This document shows positions 53,162 through 62,829 of a stretch of 64,000 nucleotides of DNA, one piece after another. Location of the stretch: assembly GCF_009862785.1 (NCBI RefSeq), contig NZ_WWHU01000001.1:2542001-2606000 (forward strand), read 5' to 3'. This stretch comes from Gordonia sp. SID5947. GTDB taxonomy: Bacteria > Actinomycetota > Actinomycetes > Mycobacteriales > Mycobacteriaceae. The notes under the pieces were generated by a model. The model had not been told where the DNA came from. It saw nothing but the letters and a program-made list of their open reading frames with translations, and did not search any database. A program made the position numbers and the translations under genes. The first letter of the stretch is position 1. Each line of letters opens with the position of its first letter.

Positions 53162-54127
53162 GTGGAGTCGATGAAGCCGCACAACGACTCACCGATGCAC
53201 CCGGCTGACCCGACCGAGTTCCGTCTCGGTCGGGTCAGCCGGCGTTCGGTGCTGGCCGGAGGACTGGGCGCCGCCGTGATCGGCGGACTCGCGGCGTGCT
53301 CGGGCGACGAGCCCACCGCGGTCGAGCCGCGCAAGCTCGAGACCCGCGCCGCCGACGACGAGCTGCCGTCGGAGACCAGCCCACCCAAGATCGCGAGTGG
53401 CCCGCCGCTGGTGACCGGGAGTTTCGTCTCCGAGAAGATGGGCGGGCGCCAGACCCGATGGGCCGTGGCCCGGCCGAGCGGTGTGTCGGGTCGGCTTCCC
53501 GTCGTCGTCGTGCTGCATGCACTGAACACCAACGAGAAGTCCATCTTCTCGTCGAAACTCGAGATGCAGAACGTCCTGCAGAAGTACGTCGATGCCGGGA
53601 ATGCCCCGTTCGCCCTCGCCGCGGCCGACGCCGCGCGCAACTACTACCATCCACGCGCCGACGGCACCGACGGTGCGGGGATGATTCTCGACGAGTTCCT
53701 GCCGATGCTGGCGTCGAACCCAGAACTCGATCTGTCGACCGACCGGATCGGTCTGTTCGGCTGGTCCATGGGCGGATACGGAGCGCTCCGGCTGGGCGCG
53801 CTGCTCGGTGCGCCCCGGGTCGCCGCAGTTGCCGTCGCCTCACCGGCGCTGTGGGCAGATCCGCGCAACTATCCGCCCCGCGCCTTCGACTCGCTCGAGG
53901 ATTACAAGGCCAATTCGCTTTTCGGCCAGCAAGCCGCGTTCGCCAAGATCCCGCTGCTGATCTCGATCGGGTCGTCGGACCAGTTCTTCACCTACACGAG
54001 GCAGTGGGCGGCCGGGCTGCACCCGCCGGCCGCATTCGGGACGTCGGCCGGCGGTCACACCAATCGCTACTGGCGCAGTGTGCTGCCAGAACAGGTCGAG
54101 TTCCTGGGTCGCAACCTCGCCCGGTGA
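53162..54127 (+). CDS. Tat-exported lipoprotein esterase
   Basis: A 321-residue alpha/beta hydrolase. The N-terminus has a twin-arginine motif (VSRRSVLAGG) and a lipobox LAAC with acylated Cys46, so it is probably a Tat-translocated lipoprotein. The catalytic domain resembles esterase D/Fes-type enzymes: Ser202 in FGWSMGGYG and a His in SAGGHTNRYW. GTG 53162 is used; ATG 53171 with GGAG just upstream is equally likely. Stands alone on this strand between the ABC operon and purD. Confidence 0.83.
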   Translation: MESMKPHNDSPMHPADPTEFRLGRVSRRSVLAGGLGAAVIGGLAACSGDEPTAVEPRKLETRAADDELPSETSPPKIASGPPLVTGSFVSEKMGGRQTRWAVARPSGVSGRLPVVVVLHALNTNEKSIFSSKLEMQNVLQKYVDAGNAPFALAAADAARNYYHPRADGTDGAGMILDEFLPMLASNPELDLSTDRIGLFGWSMGGYGALRLGALLGAPRVAAVAVASPALWADPRNYPPRAFDSLEDYKANSLFGQQAAFAKIPLLISIGSSDQFFTYTRQWAAGLHPPAAFGTSAGGHTNRYWRSVLPEQVEFLGRNLAR

Positions 54128-54176
54128 CCCACTCCCCACTCCCCACTCCACGCACCTCTCCCACCCCGAAGACCTA

Positions 54177-54254
54177 CCCCGCAGCCGCGACGGTTTCCGT
54201 CATCCGCGACGGCATTTGGGGTCGCGGATGACGGAAACCGTCGCGGCTGCGGGG
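54177..54254. terminator. Very long perfect hairpin between esterase gene and purD
   Basis: Two perfectly complementary 34-base arms (54177-54210 and 54221-54254; inner ends CGTCATCCGCGAC and GTCGCGGATGACG) surround a 10-base loop (GGCATTTGGG). The stem extends four more pairs outward with one wobble. It sits between convergent genes and probably ends both transcripts, but the length is far above the usual terminator. Confidence 0.7.
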
Positions 54255-54300
54255 TGGGGTGTGTGGGGTGGAGGTGGGGTGGGAGGTGTGGGTGGGTGGT

Positions 54301-55554
54301 TCAGAGGGTGATGCGGCCGTCGAGGGCGGCTTTGCCGATGTCGGTGCGGTAATGCGAGCCGGGCAGTTTGATGCTCGCGATACGGTCATAGGCCTGCGTC
54401 CGGGCCTCCGCGAGGTCGGCACCGGTGCCGACCACGGCGAGCACCCGGCCGCCGGCCGACACGACCGCGCCGTCGGCGTCGCGCGCGGTACCGGCATGCA
54501 GGACGCCGTCGCCGTCGGCGCCGGTGATCACGTCGCCGGTGCGCGGCTTGCCCGGATAGTTCTCGGCCGCGACCACGACCGTGACAGCGGCGCCGTCGGT
54601 CCATTGCAGAGGCGGCAACTGGTCGAGCGTCCCCGTCGCGGTCGCGTTGAGCGCTTGTCCCAGTGGGGATCTCAGCAGCGCGAGGACCGCCTGCGTCTCG
54701 GGGTCACCGAACCGGCAGTTGAACTCGACGACGGACGGGCCGTCCTTGCCGATCGCGAGGCCCGCATAGAGCAAACCGGAGAACGGTGTCCCCCGTCGGG
54801 CGAGTTCCGCGGCGACGGGTTTGACCACGTCGTCGACGATCTGCTGGGTCACCTCGGCGGGCAGCCAAGGCAGCGGCGTGTACGCGCCCATACCGCCGGT
54901 GTTGGGGCCCGCGTCGTCGTCGCCGACCCGCTTGTGATCCTGCGCGGGCAGCAGTGGCACCACGGTCTCGCCGTCGACCAGCGAGAAGAGTGACACCTCG
55001 GGGCCGTCGAGAAAGCTCTCCAGCAAGACCGGGTGGCCGTTCTCCAGCAGCTCGGCCGCGTGGTCGCGGGCGGTCAGCCGATCGGCGGTCACCACGACAC
55101 CCTTGCCTGCAGCCAATCCGTCGTCCTTGACCACCCACGTCGGGCCGAACCGGTTGAGCGCCGCGTCGAGCTTGGCGGGGTTGTCGACGATCTCGCTGTG
55201 GGCGGTACGCACCCCCGCAGCCGCCATGACGTCCTTGGCGAAGGCCTTCGATCCCTCGATCTGCGCCGCCGCGGCACTCGGACCGAAGGTGGCGAAACCG
55301 GCGTCGCGCAACGCATCCGCGACACCGAGGACCAACGGCACCTCGGGTCCGATGACGACGAGGTCGGCGGCGATGCTCGTCGCCAACGCCACAACCGCCT
55401 CCGCGGACGCGACGTCGACATCGTGGTTGGTGGCGATCGCGGCCGTCCCGGCGTTACCGGGGGCGACGTGCAGCCCGGTCACCGAGGGGTCCGCCGACAA
55501 TCCGATGAGCAGGGCATGTTCGCGGCCGCCCGAGCCGATCACGAGTACGCGCAC
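54301..55554 (-). CDS. purD: Phosphoribosylamine-glycine ligase (GAR synthetase)
   Basis: A 417-residue ATP-grasp enzyme of purine synthesis. It begins [16 protein letters not shown], the family's N-terminal motif; [13 protein letters not shown] and [16 protein letters not shown] are ATP-grasp and metal-site sequences. The GTG at 55554 has TAGAGT seven bases upstream and no Shine-Dalgarno sequence, so it is probably leaderless; the frame upstream of this is discarded. Confidence 0.97.
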   Translation of the reverse strand: MRVLVIGSGGREHALLIGLSADPSVTGLHVAPGNAGTAAIATNHDVDVASAEAVVALATSIAADLVVIGPEVPLVLGVADALRDAGFATFGPSAAAAQIEGSKAFAKDVMAAAGVRTAHSEIVDNPAKLDAALNRFGPTWVVKDDGLAAGKGVVVTADRLTARDHAAELLENGHPVLLESFLDGPEVSLFSLVDGETVVPLLPAQDHKRVGDDDAGPNTGGMGAYTPLPWLPAEVTQQIVDDVVKPVAAELARRGTPFSGLLYAGLAIGKDGPSVVEFNCRFGDPETQAVLALLRSPLGQALNATATGTLDQLPPLQWTDGAAVTVVVAAENYPGKPRTGDVITGADGDGVLHAGTARDADGAVVSAGGRVLAVVGTGADLAEARTQAYDRIASIKLPGSHYRTDIGKAALDGRITL

Positions 55555-55561
55555 GGTGTCG

Positions 55562-55567
55562 ACTCTA
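55562..55567 (-). promoter_or_regulatory. -10 box of a leaderless promoter for purD
   Basis: TAGAGT then seven bases (CGACACC) then GTG. The ltrA gene has the same hexamer and spacing. Confidence 0.7.
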
Positions 55568-55618
55568 ATAGGCGGACGTATGGCCGGTCGGCGGGGCGGT
55601 GGCGGGTGCACCGACCGA

Positions 55619-56872
55619 TCAGGAGCGGTCGGTGCCCCGCATCCCGATCGCCGCCAATGCCTCGGCCCGTCGCGGCACTCCCATGATCTCGTCGATGACG
55701 ACGATCATGACCGGCGCGAGGGCCGTGACGACCACCGCGAACACCACCGACACACCTGTCGCGGCCAGCCAGACGCCGGCAGCGAGGACGGCGACCGCAC
55801 CCAGCGCGAGAACCATGCTCATCGGGTCGAACGGCAGGAGATAGTCGTACATCGCGAGCAGACCGAGGCAGTAGACGCCCAGCGGCACGGCAAGCGTGGC
55901 GACCACCGCACCGGGGCCGATATGGGTCTCGTGCTCGATGTAGAGCGCCGCCACGTGCAGGCCTGCCCCGACGGCGGCGGCAGCCATGAAGATCAGGATG
56001 TGTCCGTACCCCCACCCGAAACTCTTCTCCCGATGCGCCTGCAGGGCGTCGCCGACGGGCACGATGAAGTACATCCACCACATCGCGAAGGTGACGCCCA
56101 TCCCGGCCAGGCCGAGCACCGCCGTCTCCACCGACCAGCCCTCCACCTCGACCACGGCGCCGAGCACCGCCACGGTTCCGACCACACCCTCGCCGAGGGT
56201 GATGATGGTCAACAGCGAGTAGCGCTCGGCGATGTGGTGCGGATGCCAGGGCGTGCCCGTGGTGGTGCGTTCGCCCAGGAACGGACCGACGAGCTCCACC
56301 GCGACGCATGCGAGCATCGCGAACAGCGTCGCCAGCGGTGACATGTCGGCGATCAGCACGCCGACCCAGCCGATCTGCGCCACCAGCGTCATCCCGGCAT
56401 AGAGAAGAGCGGATCGCCGATGCAGCTCGCTCTGTACCGCGACTCGCACCCACTGCGCGACCATCCCGACGCGCATCACGATGTACCCGATCACCAGGAC
56501 CCGGTTGTCGACGTGGTCGTGCTGGGCGAGGGACTCGAAGACGGGCGGGATACCGAGGGCGATGATCGCGACTCCGACCATCTGGACCAGGGTCACCACG
56601 CGGAAGAACCAGTCGTCGGTATCGAATGCCGAAGCGAACCAGGCGAAGTTGATCCACGCCCAGATCGCCGCGAACGTGCACAGCAGATAGGCGAAGATCG
56701 CCGTCTGATAATGACCTTCGGCGAGCTGATGGGCGACCTGCGTTCCCGCGGTGGAGAAGGCGACCACGAAGACGAGGTCGTAGAACAACTCGAGACTGGT
56801 GGCGGCGCGGCCCTCTTCATGGGGGTCGCGTCCGGTCATCCGCCGTAGGGGGTGTCCGATCGTGAAGCTCAC
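55619..56872 (-). CDS. Low temperature requirement A (LtrA) family membrane protein
   Basis: A 417-residue LtrA protein with about 11-12 predicted helices. The N-terminal signature [15 protein letters not shown] and the mid-protein [23 protein letters not shown] are diagnostic. The molecular role of LtrA is unknown. The GTG at 56872 is preferred because TAGAGT stands seven bases upstream (leaderless); earlier in-frame starts would add a short poorly conserved leader. It lies upstream of purD on the same strand, but purD has its own promoter. Confidence 0.88.
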   Translation of the reverse strand: MSFTIGHPLRRMTGRDPHEEGRAATSLELFYDLVFVVAFSTAGTQVAHQLAEGHYQTAIFAYLLCTFAAIWAWINFAWFASAFDTDDWFFRVVTLVQMVGVAIIALGIPPVFESLAQHDHVDNRVLVIGYIVMRVGMVAQWVRVAVQSELHRRSALLYAGMTLVAQIGWVGVLIADMSPLATLFAMLACVAVELVGPFLGERTTTGTPWHPHHIAERYSLLTIITLGEGVVGTVAVLGAVVEVEGWSVETAVLGLAGMGVTFAMWWMYFIVPVGDALQAHREKSFGWGYGHILIFMAAAAVGAGLHVAALYIEHETHIGPGAVVATLAVPLGVYCLGLLAMYDYLLPFDPMSMVLALGAVAVLAAGVWLAATGVSVVFAVVVTALAPVMIVVIDEIMGVPRRAEALAAIGMRGTDRS

Positions 56873-56879
56873 GGTCGAA

Positions 56880-56885
56880 ACTCTA
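56880..56885 (-). promoter_or_regulatory. -10 box of a leaderless promoter for the LtrA gene
   Basis: TAGAGT then seven bases (TTCGACC) then GTG on the minus strand. Confidence 0.65.
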
Positions 56886-56932
56886 ACGACATCCACGGCC
56901 AGAGCGACGACGAGCGCGCGGCGGGAACACGG

Positions 56933-56994
56933 AAACCTCACCCGTCGTCACAGACCTTCCACGGGGCAGAGGTGGGTGACGACGGATGAGGTTT
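56933..56994 (-). terminator. Hairpin terminator of the GT2-GT39 operon
   Basis: A 19-base stem with one mismatched pair (AAACCTCACCCGTCGTCAC against GTGACGACGGATGAGGTTT) around a 24-base loop. It starts 20 bases beyond the GT39 stop codon. Confidence 0.65.
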
Positions 56995-57013
56995 TCGGCG
57001 TGGCCGTGTCCGG

Positions 57014-59119
57014 TCAGCCGGTGGTCGCCGTCAGGTCGTAGACGGTGGTGCCGTCGACAGTCGTGGCGGTGAAGGTCTCCTTCACCCATGCGGCGATCTG
57101 CGCGGACGGCTGTGTCGTGTCCGAGCTGCCGAATCCACGACCGCCACCGATGAAGTAGTGGATCTTCTTCTCGGCCACCAGTTTCTGGAACTGCTCGAGC
57201 GTCGGAGAAGGGTCGGTACCGTTGAACCCGCCGATCGGCATCACCGAGTGACCGGACTCCAGTTGATAACCCGAGGCCTCGTTGGAGCCGACCGCCGCGG
57301 CCACCCAGGTGAACTGGTCGGCGTCGGTGCGCAACATGGCGACGAGTGCCTCGCTCGGACGCGAACCGTTCAGCAGGCCGCCGGGGCCGCCCATCCCTCC
57401 GGGGCCACCCTCCGCCGACATCCCACCGGGACCGGCCGCTGCGCCGGGCATGCCCATACCGCCCGGCATGCCACCTCGCGTGACCCCCCGCATGGCACCC
57501 CCTCGGTGATGACCACCGGGACCGCCTCCGCCCGGGCCGAACTCGCCGTCCACCCGCGGACCCGCCGTGATGATCGAGCCCTCCTTCGCCGTCGACACGG
57601 TATCGATCGTGTAGGCGACCGGGCCGGCCAGTGCCGCGGCGAGCGCGGTGACCACGGCCAGCGCCGACAGGTAGGGCCGATGCGCGACGAGCATGGCGGC
57701 ACCGGCGACGACCCCGACGATCAGCACCATCCAACGCAGCCACGGCACGAAGTCGGGTGAGCGGTCCAGCAGCGTGAAGCCCCAGATGGCCGCGATCCAG
57801 ACGGCGGCGGCCAGGGCGATCCGCACCCAGATCCGGTCACGGGCCGACCAGCACACGGCGCCACCACCGGCCACCACGGCAGCGACGGCCGGAGCCAGGG
57901 CTGCGGTGTAGTAGCTGTGGAAGATGCCGGCCATGAAGCTGAACACCGCCATGGTGACCAGCAGCCAGAGTCCCCACACGGACAGGTAGGCGCGCCGCAG
58001 GTCGGTGCGCCGAGCCCTGCCGATGACGACCAGCGCGGCGACGCCGAGAACGAGGGCAGTGGGGATCAGCCAGGCGATCTGACCACCCTGGGCCGGCTCG
58101 AACATCCGGAGCCAGCCCGTCTCACCCCACATACCGCCACCCGGTCCCCCGCCACCTGGTCCACCGCCACCCGGTCCTCCACCGGGCGGGCCGCCCATCG
58201 CTCCGGCGTAGGCGCTCATCGGGCCGCCCGCACCATCACCGCCGCCACCGCCGGGCACGACGCTGCCGGTCTCGTTGCCGTTGAGGCGCCCGAAACCGTT
58301 GTAGCCGAATGTGAGTTCGAGGATCGAGTTGTTCTGCGAGCCACCGATCCAGGGGCGCGACGACGCCGGCCACAGTTCGACGGCGAGGATCCACCACCCG
58401 GCGCTCACGATCATCGCGCCCAGTGCTCCGCAGAGATGGCCGAGACGCTTGATCCAGGTGTGTCGGCCGAACGCGAGATACGTGATCGCCAGTGGCGGCA
58501 CGATCAGCATCACCTGCAATTGTTTGGTGAGAAAGCCGAAGCCGACCAACACACCGGTCATGATCATCCAGCGGAGCCGGCCGTCCTCGACGGCCCGCAG
58601 CGTCGCCCAGACCGCCGCGACCATCAGCAGGATCAGCAGCGCTTCCGGATTGTCGAAGCGGAACATGAGTGCCGCGACCGGCGTGACCGCGAGTGTCGCA
58701 CCGGCCAGGATGCCTGCCCAATGACCGAAGTACTTCTTCGTGATGACGTAGAGCAGCGCGACCGCCGCGACACCCATCAGCGCCTCGGGGATCAGGATGG
58801 CCCACGAATTGAGTCCGAAGATCCGCACCGAGATCCCTGGGATCCACAGTGCGGCCGGAGGTTTGTCGACGGTGATGGAGTTGGCCATGTCCGACGAACC
58901 GAAGAACCACGCCTTCCACGATTCCGAGCCGGCCTGGATCGCCGCCGAGTAGAAGGAGTTGGCCCAACCGTTGGCCGACAGGTTCACGATGTAGAGCACC
59001 CCGGTGCCGATCAACAGCACGGCGAGCGAGAGACGTCGCCACACGCGGGCGTTCCGCCCGGACGCGGTGGCGTCGGGCGGAACGGAGGCGGACGCGGGCC
59101 TGTCGACGATGGTGGTCAT
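57014..59119 (-). CDS. GT39/ArnT-like glycosyltransferase with Gly-rich loops
   Basis: A 701-residue integral membrane glycosyltransferase (ArnT/PMT type). Helix 1 lies at about residues 28-47; the first outer loop has TVDKPPAALWIPG and the helix-rich core FRFDNPEALLILLM. Two Gly/Pro-rich low-complexity loops interrupt the outer regions (about 290-330 and 530-590; repeats of PGGGG and GGMGMPG), as is common in actinobacterial members. It probably transfers a sugar from a polyprenyl-phosphate donor outside the membrane. The upstream GT2-GtrA gene, overlapping by ATGA, would make and flip such a donor. Confidence 0.87.
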   Translation of the reverse strand: MTTIVDRPASASVPPDATASGRNARVWRRLSLAVLLIGTGVLYIVNLSANGWANSFYSAAIQAGSESWKAWFFGSSDMANSITVDKPPAALWIPGISVRIFGLNSWAILIPEALMGVAAVALLYVITKKYFGHWAGILAGATLAVTPVAALMFRFDNPEALLILLMVAAVWATLRAVEDGRLRWMIMTGVLVGFGFLTKQLQVMLIVPPLAITYLAFGRHTWIKRLGHLCGALGAMIVSAGWWILAVELWPASSRPWIGGSQNNSILELTFGYNGFGRLNGNETGSVVPGGGGGDGAGGPMSAYAGAMGGPPGGGPGGGGPGGGGPGGGMWGETGWLRMFEPAQGGQIAWLIPTALVLGVAALVVIGRARRTDLRRAYLSVWGLWLLVTMAVFSFMAGIFHSYYTAALAPAVAAVVAGGGAVCWSARDRIWVRIALAAAVWIAAIWGFTLLDRSPDFVPWLRWMVLIVGVVAGAAMLVAHRPYLSALAVVTALAAALAGPVAYTIDTVSTAKEGSIITAGPRVDGEFGPGGGGPGGHHRGGAMRGVTRGGMPGGMGMPGAAAGPGGMSAEGGPGGMGGPGGLLNGSRPSEALVAMLRTDADQFTWVAAAVGSNEASGYQLESGHSVMPIGGFNGTDPSPTLEQFQKLVAEKKIHYFIGGGRGFGSSDTTQPSAQIAAWVKETFTATTVDGTTVYDLTATTG

Positions 59120-60399
59120 TCGGCTGTCCCTTCGGCGATAGGGGCGGGGTTCGAGTCGGCCAGGTGTCCGCGGAACACCCACCGCAGTCCGACGAAACGG
59201 GTCATCGTCGCGACCAGGTTGGCCACCACGAGGACCACCAGCTCCAGATGCTTGGTCGCGTCCGGGGCGAAGGCGTGCAGTGCGACCAGGGCTCCCGAGG
59301 TGACCAGCCAGCCGAAGACGAACACACCGAGCCCGAACAGCTGGTGGCGGAAGGCACCGTCGCGGCCCGAGATGCCGAAACTGAAGCGTCGGTTGGCTGC
59401 GGTGTTGAGGACCGCGGTGACGGCCAGGGCGACGAAGTTCGACACCTGCGCCCCCAGGAACGAGTGCAGCAACAGGTAGAGCACCGCGTAGGCGATGGTG
59501 GACGCGACGCCGATCACGCAGAACCGGGCCAACTGGCCGACCAGGCCGAACGGCACGCCGTCGAGCTGCGGACCGGGAGCACGATCACGTCCGATCGTGT
59601 CGCGCAGCTCGGCGATCGGCAACCGCCCGGTGGTGAGTGCGTACCCGACGCGGGCACACCCCTTCAGGTCCGCGACCGCCGTCGAGACGATGTCGACCGT
59701 GCTGTTCGGGTCGTCGACCCAGTCGACCGGGACCTCGGCGATCCGCAGTCCGATCCGCTCGGCGAGTACCAGGAGTTCGGTGTCGAAGAACCAGCCGGTG
59801 TCCGCCACGTACGGCAGCACCTGCCGGGCGATGTCGGTGCGCATCGCCTTGAAGCCGCACTGCGCGTCGGAGAACTTCGCACGCATCGTGGTGCGCAGGA
59901 TGAGGTTGTACGAGCGGGAGATGAACTCGCGCTTCGGGCCGCGGACCACCCGTGACGAGCGCGACAGGCGTGTGCCGATGGCGATGTCGGAATGCCCGGA
60001 CACCAGCGGTGCGATCAGTGGCATCAACGCGTTGAGGTCGGTGGAGAGGTCGACGTCGCAGTAGGCGACGATCTCGGCGTCGCTGGCCCGCCACACCGCG
60101 TTGAGGGCACGTCCACGACCCTTTTGATCGAGGTGGACCACGCGTAGGCCGTCGATCTCTCCGGCGAGCCGGGCGGCGATAGCGAGCGTCGAGTCGGTGC
60201 TGGCGTTGTCGGCGACGGTGATACGCGACGGGTAGGGCACGTGCGTGCGCAGATGATCGCGCAGGCGTCGAACCGATCCGGCGATGTCGGCCTGTTCGTT
60301 GTAGACGGGCACGACGATGTCGAGAACGGGCGCCGGCGTCGAACTGTCGGCGACGATCATCGACGGCGAGGCGGCCATCGGGAGGGCGTCTGTTGTCAT
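59116..60399 (-). CDS. GT2 glycosyltransferase fused to a GtrA domain
   Basis: A 427-residue fusion. The N-terminal GT-A domain (about 20-250) has LDIVVPVYNEQADI, CDVDLSTDLNAL (DxD) and FKAMRTD, as in polyprenyl-phosphate sugar synthases; the C-terminal half is a GtrA-like four-helix membrane domain (about 285-405, FCVIGVASTIAYAVLYLL). It probably makes a lipid-linked sugar from a nucleotide sugar and passes it across the membrane. Start ATG 60399 is chosen over an earlier TTG. First gene of the two-gene operon. Confidence 0.88.
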   Translation of the reverse strand: MTTDALPMAASPSMIVADSSTPAPVLDIVVPVYNEQADIAGSVRRLRDHLRTHVPYPSRITVADNASTDSTLAIAARLAGEIDGLRVVHLDQKGRGRALNAVWRASDAEIVAYCDVDLSTDLNALMPLIAPLVSGHSDIAIGTRLSRSSRVVRGPKREFISRSYNLILRTTMRAKFSDAQCGFKAMRTDIARQVLPYVADTGWFFDTELLVLAERIGLRIAEVPVDWVDDPNSTVDIVSTAVADLKGCARVGYALTTGRLPIAELRDTIGRDRAPGPQLDGVPFGLVGQLARFCVIGVASTIAYAVLYLLLHSFLGAQVSNFVALAVTAVLNTAANRRFSFGISGRDGAFRHQLFGLGVFVFGWLVTSGALVALHAFAPDATKHLELVVLVVANLVATMTRFVGLRWVFRGHLADSNPAPIAEGTAE

Positions 60400-60532
60400 G
60401 ACGCAAGAATCAGCTGCCAAACTTCGCCCACTCTGCGTCGACGCTGTCAGGTTCCTGTGAGCGTCGACGCCGGTTGCGCTGCGCCTTCACCACGGGAGTG
60501 CCCGGCGCCGGGCCGCTGTCGGAACGGACCGA

Positions 60533-60538
60533 TAGGTT
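60533..60538 (+). promoter_or_regulatory. -10 box of a leaderless promoter for recQ
   Basis: TAGGTT, six bases (GGCGTC), then ATG at 60545; no Shine-Dalgarno sequence is present. Confidence 0.6.
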
Positions 60539-60544
60539 GGCGTC

Positions 60545-62821
60545 ATGTCCTCCGACACCGCGACTCTGACTCCCGACCAGCAGCGGGCCGCCGACCGGGT
60601 GATCGAGAGCCTGGCCGGCCCCGACGCACGCCTTCGGGAGGATCAGCTCACGGCGGTGTCGTCGCTGGTGACGTTGCCCGGCGCCGGGAGCGGGCCGATC
60701 GAACCCGGCGCCGGGAGCGGAGCGAGCGGGCCGATCACAGCCGGCGCCGGGAGCGGAGCGAGCGGGCCGATCGAACCCGGCGCCGGGAGCGAAGCGAGCG
60801 GGCCGATCACAGCCGGCGCCGGGAGCGGAGCGAGCGGGCCGATCAAACCCGGCGCCGGTGCGCGGGTCCTGGTGGTGCAGGCGACCGGGTGGGGAAAGTC
60901 GGCGGTGTACTGGGCGGCGACGGCGATCATCCGTGACAGCGGCGGCGGGCCCACGCTGATCGTCTCGCCCCTCCTGTCGTTGATGCGCGATCAGGTGACC
61001 GCCGCCGAACGGGCGGGGCTCCGGGCGTCGACGCTCAACTCGTCGAACTTCGACGACTGGTCGGCGATCGAGGAACAATTGCGGTCCGGTGAGCTCGACG
61101 TTCTGCTGGTGTCGCCGGAACGGCTGGCGAACCCTGGGTTCGGTCGTCGGGTCCTCGATGCGCTGGCCGGACGCCTGGGTCTGCTGGTGATCGACGAGGC
61201 GCACGCGATCTCGGACTGGGGTCACGATTTCCGTCCCGATTATCGGCGGGTGTCGGACGTGCTGCAGACGCTGAACCCGCAGACACCCGTGTTGGCGACC
61301 ACGGCCACCGCGAACGCCCGGGTCACCGACGACGTCGCGGCCCAGCTGGGCGATCACACCTTGGTCCTGCGCGGCTCGCTGGCCCGTAGCTCTCTGCACC
61401 TCAACGTGATCGACGGACTCTCGCCGATCGATCGATACGGCTGGGTGGCGCAGTACCTGCCGAGCCTGCCCGGCTCGGGCATCATCTACGTGCTGACGGT
61501 CGCGGATGCCGACCGGCTCGTCGACGCCATCACCGCCGTCCACGGTGCGGACCACCCCGTCGCCGCGTACACCGGGCAGCTCGACGGCGACCGTCGTCAC
61601 CAACTCGAAGATGCCTTGCTGCGCAACGAGGTCAAGGCGCTGGTGGCGACCTCGGCGCTCGGGATGGGCTATGACAAACCCGACCTCGGGTTCGTGGTGC
61701 ACGTCGGGTCGCCACCGTCGCCGGTGTCCTATTACCAGCAGGTCGGTCGTGCGGGACGCGCGCTCGACGACGCGGTGGTGATGTTGCTGGCATCCCGGGC
61801 CGACGATGCGATCTGGGACCACTTCGCCACCGCCACCATCCCCGACCCCGACCGGATGCGCGTCCTGCTCGACACGCTCGGTGCCGCGGACGGTCCGGTG
61901 TCGGTGCCGCAGCTCGAGGCGTCGACCGGGTTCCGCAGGGGCCGTGTGGAATTGATGCTCAAGCAGCTGGCGGTGGACCGTGCGACCGAACGCGGCCAGG
62001 ACGGCTGGGAATCGACGGGCGCGCCCTGGTCCTACGACCACGAGCACTACGACGGTGTGCTCGACGTCCGACGTCGCGAGGCGGACATCATGCGCGCCTA
62101 TGTCGCCGGGCGGGAATGCCTGATGCAACTGCTGACGTCGTCGCTCGACGACCCGGCCGCCGGCAGGTGTGGTCGATGCTCGGTGTGCCGGGGACGTCTG
62201 ACCGAGCCGTTGTCGCCGGAGGTCTCACCGGAGCTCGTCCGGACGATCACCGGGTCGTTGCGACGATCCGCGCTGACACTGGAACCACGAAAGATGTGGC
62301 CGGGCGGTGCTTTCGGGACGCGCGGCCGAATTCCCGCGGGACTCGCGGCCGAGCCCGGACGCGTCCTGGCACACGCCGATGCCCCGGAGTGGGTGGATCT
62401 GCTGGCCGGCGCCCGCCGGGGTGACACACAGGCGCTGACCGATCTCGGCGACGCCGCCGTCGCGACCTTGTCGTCGTGGGTCCGCGACGTCGGTACCCGG
62501 CCGGACGTCATCGCGTCGCTGCGGCTGACCGGGACCGTGCTGGCCGAGAAGGTCGCCGATCACCTGTGCGAGGTAGGGCGACGTCCGCGGCTGACGGTGC
62601 CGGTACGTTCAGGCGACGGACCGGGCCGGGACGCGACCGGCGCCACCGAGGCGGTGTATTGGCGTGATCATCTCGGCGCGATACCCGACGTCGAGGGACA
62701 GCACGTACTGCTGGTCGTCGACGAGACGTCGTCGGGGTGGCCGATCACCCTCGCCGCGGCGGAGCTGCGGGAGGCCGGCGCCACCGCCGTCCTCCCCTTG
62801 CTCATCCACCGAACGGCGTAA
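60545..62821 (+). CDS. recQ: RecQ-type DNA helicase with repeat insert and PRTase-like C-terminus
   Basis: A 758-residue superfamily 2 DNA helicase. It has LREDQ (motif 0) at 30-34, Walker A ATGWGKS at 113-119, DEAH at 217-220, ATTATAN (motif III), ATSALGMGYDKPDL (motif V), QQVGRAGRA (motif VI), and a four-Cys zinc region (AGRCGRCSVC). The last 100 residues include VLLVVDETSSGWPITLAAAEL, resembling a phosphoribosyltransferase PRPP loop. Between motif 0 and Walker A lies an unusual 60-residue tandem repeat (46-105) encoded by 36-bp DNA units. It unwinds DNA during repair. It ends 8 bases from the convergent HIT gene. Confidence 0.92.
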   Translation: MSSDTATLTPDQQRAADRVIESLAGPDARLREDQLTAVSSLVTLPGAGSGPIEPGAGSGASGPITAGAGSGASGPIEPGAGSEASGPITAGAGSGASGPIKPGAGARVLVVQATGWGKSAVYWAATAIIRDSGGGPTLIVSPLLSLMRDQVTAAERAGLRASTLNSSNFDDWSAIEEQLRSGELDVLLVSPERLANPGFGRRVLDALAGRLGLLVIDEAHAISDWGHDFRPDYRRVSDVLQTLNPQTPVLATTATANARVTDDVAAQLGDHTLVLRGSLARSSLHLNVIDGLSPIDRYGWVAQYLPSLPGSGIIYVLTVADADRLVDAITAVHGADHPVAAYTGQLDGDRRHQLEDALLRNEVKALVATSALGMGYDKPDLGFVVHVGSPPSPVSYYQQVGRAGRALDDAVVMLLASRADDAIWDHFATATIPDPDRMRVLLDTLGAADGPVSVPQLEASTGFRRGRVELMLKQLAVDRATERGQDGWESTGAPWSYDHEHYDGVLDVRRREADIMRAYVAGRECLMQLLTSSLDDPAAGRCGRCSVCRGRLTEPLSPEVSPELVRTITGSLRRSALTLEPRKMWPGGAFGTRGRIPAGLAAEPGRVLAHADAPEWVDLLAGARRGDTQALTDLGDAAVATLSSWVRDVGTRPDVIASLRLTGTVLAEKVADHLCEVGRRPRLTVPVRSGDGPGRDATGATEAVYWRDHLGAIPDVEGQHVLLVVDETSSGWPITLAAAELREAGATAVLPLLIHRTA
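60680..60858 (+). repeat. 36-bp tandem repeat array inside recQ
   Basis: Four complete 36-base units start at 60707, 60743, 60779 and 60815, with partial units at each end (60680 and 60851). Each begins GGCGCCGGGAGC and contains GAGCGAGCGGGCCGATC; the 3' ends alternate (ACAGCC, GAACCC, ACAGCC, AAACCC), giving a 72-base higher-order period. All units keep the reading frame and encode a 12-residue unit like AGAGSGASGPIT. Confidence 0.95.
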
Positions 62822-62829
62822 CTCGCGCC

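Noticed and set aside
57014..59119. Gly-rich runs in the GT39 protein as a frameshift or assembly fault
   Set aside because: The frame stays open, and such Gly/Pro-rich loops are common in actinobacterial ArnT-like proteins.
60680..60858. CRISPR array
   Set aside because: The repeats are directly adjacent without unique spacers and encode protein in frame inside recQ.
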